Source: an uncultured Eubacterium sp.
GTDB lineage: Bacteria; Bacillota_A; Clostridia; Lachnospirales; Lachnospiraceae
DNA: 16,570 bases
Direction: 5' to 3'
Assembly: GCA_948468465.1 (NCBI GenBank)
Contig: CAOKJJ010000107.1
Coordinates: forward strand, 1 to 16,570
In this document: positions 15,004-16,570 of the stretch, one piece after another
Position numbering within the stretch: the stretch's first letter is position 1
Layout: each line of letters begins with the position of its first letter
Translations under genes and position numbers: made by a program
The notes under the pieces: generated by a model
The model's input: only the letters and a program-made list of their open reading frames with translations
What the model was told of the DNA's origin: nothing
The model's database searches: none

Positions 15004-15750
15004 ATGACAGTCATAGAGATCGTACTATTGGTTGTTGGGATGATACTAATCCTGGCAAGCTTCTGGGTAACCGAAAAGCTGTCCCCGGAAGAACTCAGAC
15101 ATATTTCAGAACTAAGCAAGGAAGAAATGGGTGTCATGCTGGAGCATGAACTGGAAAAATCCAAACAGCGGGTAGTGGACATTGTAGAAAATACGATTGA
15201 TGACAGCAAGGACCGTACAGAGCGCGCACTGGAAAAACAGACAAATGAAAAGATCATGGCGATCAATGAATTTTCGGATACCGTGATAGAAAAAATCAAT
15301 AAAACACATAATGAGATTATGTTTTTATACAGTATGCTCAACGATAAACATACAGAGCTTACAGATTTTACTTCCGGCCTGACACAGCAGCTGCAGGACT
15401 TAAAATCCCAGGAAGAGGAAATGACGAATTATTATTTAAGCCAGATCAAAACACAGATCCCGCAAAATCCAAAGCCAGTGGAGCAGCAGACAGCCATGCC
15501 ATCCATGACAAAGCCGTCAGTGCAGGAAAAACAAAACAATACAGCTGTATCTGAAGAGTCAGCGTCTTTCGAACAGCCAGAGGAAACTGCAGACCAGGCC
15601 CAAACAGATGCGAACGCAGAAGAAGTAAATGTCAAAGATGAAATTTTAAGACTTTATGAAGAAGGAAGGGATTCCGTTGCCATTGCAAAGAAACTGGGGC
15701 TCGGAGTAGGAGAAGTACGGCTGATTTTGGGGCTTTATAAAGGAGATTGA
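15004..15750 (+). CDS. SwrB-like (DUF6115-type) single-pass membrane coiled-coil protein
   Basis: The 248-residue product has one N-terminal membrane helix (about 4-22), a long charged, probably coiled-coil region (about 25-145), a Pro/Gln/Glu-rich linker (about 150-208), and a C-terminal helix-turn-helix-like domain (about 209-246; DEILRLYEEGRDSVAIAKKL, then GEVRLILGLYK). This architecture and the place just after the sigma-28 gene match SwrB/YlxL of Bacillus subtilis, which promotes flagellar export-gate activity and swarming. Clear sequence identity cannot be judged by eye. AGAGGG at 14991-14996 selects the ATG at 15004; an in-frame TTG at 14965 lies inside the previous gene and lacks a site. 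The C-terminal domain may bind protein rather than DNA. Confidence 0.7.
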   Translation: MTVIEIVLLVVGMILILASFWVTEKLSPEELRHISELSKEEMGVMLEHELEKSKQRVVDIVENTIDDSKDRTERALEKQTNEKIMAINEFSDTVIEKINKTHNEIMFLYSMLNDKHTELTDFTSGLTQQLQDLKSQEEEMTNYYLSQIKTQIPQNPKPVEQQTAMPSMTKPSVQEKQNNTAVSEESASFEQPEETADQAQTDANAEEVNVKDEILRLYEEGRDSVAIAKKLGLGVGEVRLILGLYKGD

Positions 15751-15755
15751 TCCAG

Positions 15756-16466
15756 ATGAGATTCAAATATTATTTACGGGGAGCGGGAATCGGCGTAATT
15801 GTGGCAACGCTGGTTCTTGCCATCGCATTTTTATTTCATGACAATATCTCTGATGAAGAAGTCATCCGACGCGCGATGAAGTTAGGTATGGTGATGCAGG
15901 AAAATACACCTGGAACACTTGCGGACACGCCGCAGGGAAACGCTTCGTCAGTAGATCTGGAAACGGGTACGGATGAAGATCCTTTGACAGAGCCGGATCA
16001 AAATTCAGACACTAAAAACGCGAATCAGGCAAAAGAACCAGATCAGTCATCAGCTGCGGATACCGATGACAAAACGACTGCAGATCCGCAGACACATACG
16101 GATGACCAGACAGACACAGACCGGCAGACACATACGGATGACCAGACAGATACAGACCGGCAGACACATACAGACGACCAAACAGAACCATCATCTGGCC
16201 AAGACAGTGAAGATCACAAATCTGATGACTCAAAAGATAAACCGGCAAAAAAAGATTCCGACGAAGTTAAGATTGTGATCGAATCCGGAGACGTATCCAG
16301 AATGGTATCAGCAAAGGTGTTTGAAGCGGGGCTTGTCGAAGATGCAGATGAGTTTAACTCTTATCTGGGGGCGCACGATTATGACAATCAGCTTCAGCCG
16401 GGAACTTATAAAATAAAAAAGGGTTCAAGTTTTCGCCAGATTGCGCAAATACTGACAAGGCAGTAA
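15756..16466 (+). CDS. Membrane-anchored protein with 12-residue repeats and MltG N-terminal-like domain
   Basis: The 236-residue product has an N-terminal membrane anchor (about 9-27, after MRFKYYLRG). A long hydrophilic Asp/Thr/Gln-rich region (about 48-168) contains nearly three copies of QTHTDDQTDTDR (112-144). The C-terminal domain is about 65 residues (170-236): VKIVIESGDVSRMVSAKVFE...QPGTYKIKKGSSFRQIAQIL. That end resembles the small LysM-like N-terminal domain of the endolytic transglycosylase MltG (YceG family), but the catalytic domain is absent and the stop follows directly. An automatic MltG name would overstate its function. AGGAGA at 15741-15746 picks the ATG at 15756. A cell-wall or septum-adjacent role is inference. 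Confidence 0.72.
   Translation: MRFKYYLRGAGIGVIVATLVLAIAFLFHDNISDEEVIRRAMKLGMVMQENTPGTLADTPQGNASSVDLETGTDEDPLTEPDQNSDTKNANQAKEPDQSSAADTDDKTTADPQTHTDDQTDTDRQTHTDDQTDTDRQTHTDDQTEPSSGQDSEDHKSDDSKDKPAKKDSDEVKIVIESGDVSRMVSAKVFEAGLVEDADEFNSYLGAHDYDNQLQPGTYKIKKGSSFRQIAQILTRQ
16089..16187 (+). repeat. 36-bp tandem repeat, 2.75 copies, inside CDS
   Basis: Copies run 16089-16124, 16125-16160 and a partial one 16161-16187. The first two differ by a single visible base (C/T at the GACACAG/GATACAG position). Each unit encodes QTHTDDQTDTDR in frame, so copy-number changes would keep the reading frame. Confidence 0.95.
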
Positions 16467-16486
16467 GTAAAAACAGTAAGTAAAAA
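16461..16486. repeat. 13-bp tandem repeat at end of last gene
   Basis: CAGTAAGTAAAAA occurs twice in tandem (16461-16473 and 16474-16486), spanning the stop codon. The duplication is probably recent slippage; no function is evident. Confidence 0.8.
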
Positions 16487-16500
16487 CTTGTAAAAAATAC

Positions 16501-16529
16501 TTGCAACCGAAAGATACCTATGCTATAGT
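16501..16529 (+). promoter_or_regulatory. Sigma-A-type promoter at window end
   Basis: A -35 box TTGCAA (16501-16506), a 17-base spacer and a -10 box TATAGT (16524-16529) form a good vegetative promoter. TG at 16521-16522 adds an extended -10 element. Transcription would start near 16536, running out of the window. In Bacillus subtilis rpsB-tsf follows this operon, so this promoter probably serves ribosomal protein S2. Confidence 0.8.
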
Positions 16530-16535
16530 AGTTAA

Positions 16536-16570
16536 GTCAAAAAATCACATATGTGGAGCAATACAGGTGC
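16536..16570 (+). other. Start of 5' leader of downstream gene, with palindrome
   Basis: After the promoter, CACATATGTG (16546-16555) is a perfect 10-bp palindrome near the predicted 5' end of the transcript. The leader runs past the window edge, so its structure and gene cannot be seen. A structured ribosomal-protein leader is a reasonable guess if the next gene is rpsB. Confidence 0.35.

Noticed and set aside
15747..15755. TTG start three codons upstream of the last gene
   Set aside because: It overlaps the previous stop and lies one base after AGGAGA, so the ATG at 15756 with nine-base spacing is better.

Overview
The window is a compact, one-directional stretch of a fla/che (flagellum and chemotaxis) operon. 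All real genes lie on the + strand. It most likely comes from a low-to-moderate-GC, motile, Gram-positive Clostridia member, probably family Lachnospiraceae. This rests on the protein style (for example an FlhB beginning with MPLNLQWFA), on the CheC/CheD adaptation genes, and on a gene order matching the classical Bacillus/Clostridia operon: cheY, fliO, fliP, fliQ, fliR, flhB, flhA, flhF, flhG, cheB, cheA, cheW, cheC, cheD, a small unknown gene, fliA/sigD, then unknown genes leading towards rpsB. The family assignment is inference.

Region by region: bases 1-326 are the 3' part of cheY. Bases 328-6090 hold the membrane export gate of the flagellar type III secretion system (fliO, fliP, fliQ, fliR, flhB, flhA). 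Bases 6091-8260 hold the SRP-type GTPase FlhF and its MinD-like partner FlhG, which set flagellar position and number. Bases 8307-13516 hold the signalling core: CheB methylesterase, CheA kinase, CheW coupling protein, CheC phosphatase and CheD deamidase. Bases 13535-16466 hold a small two-helix membrane protein, the sigma-28 factor, a charged hypothetical protein, a SwrB-like single-pass coiled-coil protein (DUF6115-like), and a membrane-anchored protein with 12-residue repeats and an MltG N-terminal-like domain. The window ends with a good sigma-A promoter that probably drives rpsB-tsf, as those genes follow the operon in Bacillus subtilis.

Genes are mostly coupled, with gaps from -8 to about 70 bases. 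Two gaps of about 230 bases break this pattern. The flhB-flhA gap holds a perfect 12-bp palindrome, a TTGACA box and a 12-bp tandem repeat. The cheW-cheC gap holds four mutually complementary copies of GGAACTGT/ACAGTTCC that can form either two outer hairpins or one middle hairpin. It is either a pair of MITE-like repeats or an attenuator-like RNA element inside the operon, and it is the least ordinary feature here.

No tRNA, rRNA, CRISPR array, complete transposon, phage gene or clear intrinsic terminator is visible. The flagellar and chemotaxis genes look intact. The only truncated gene is cheY, cut by the window edge.
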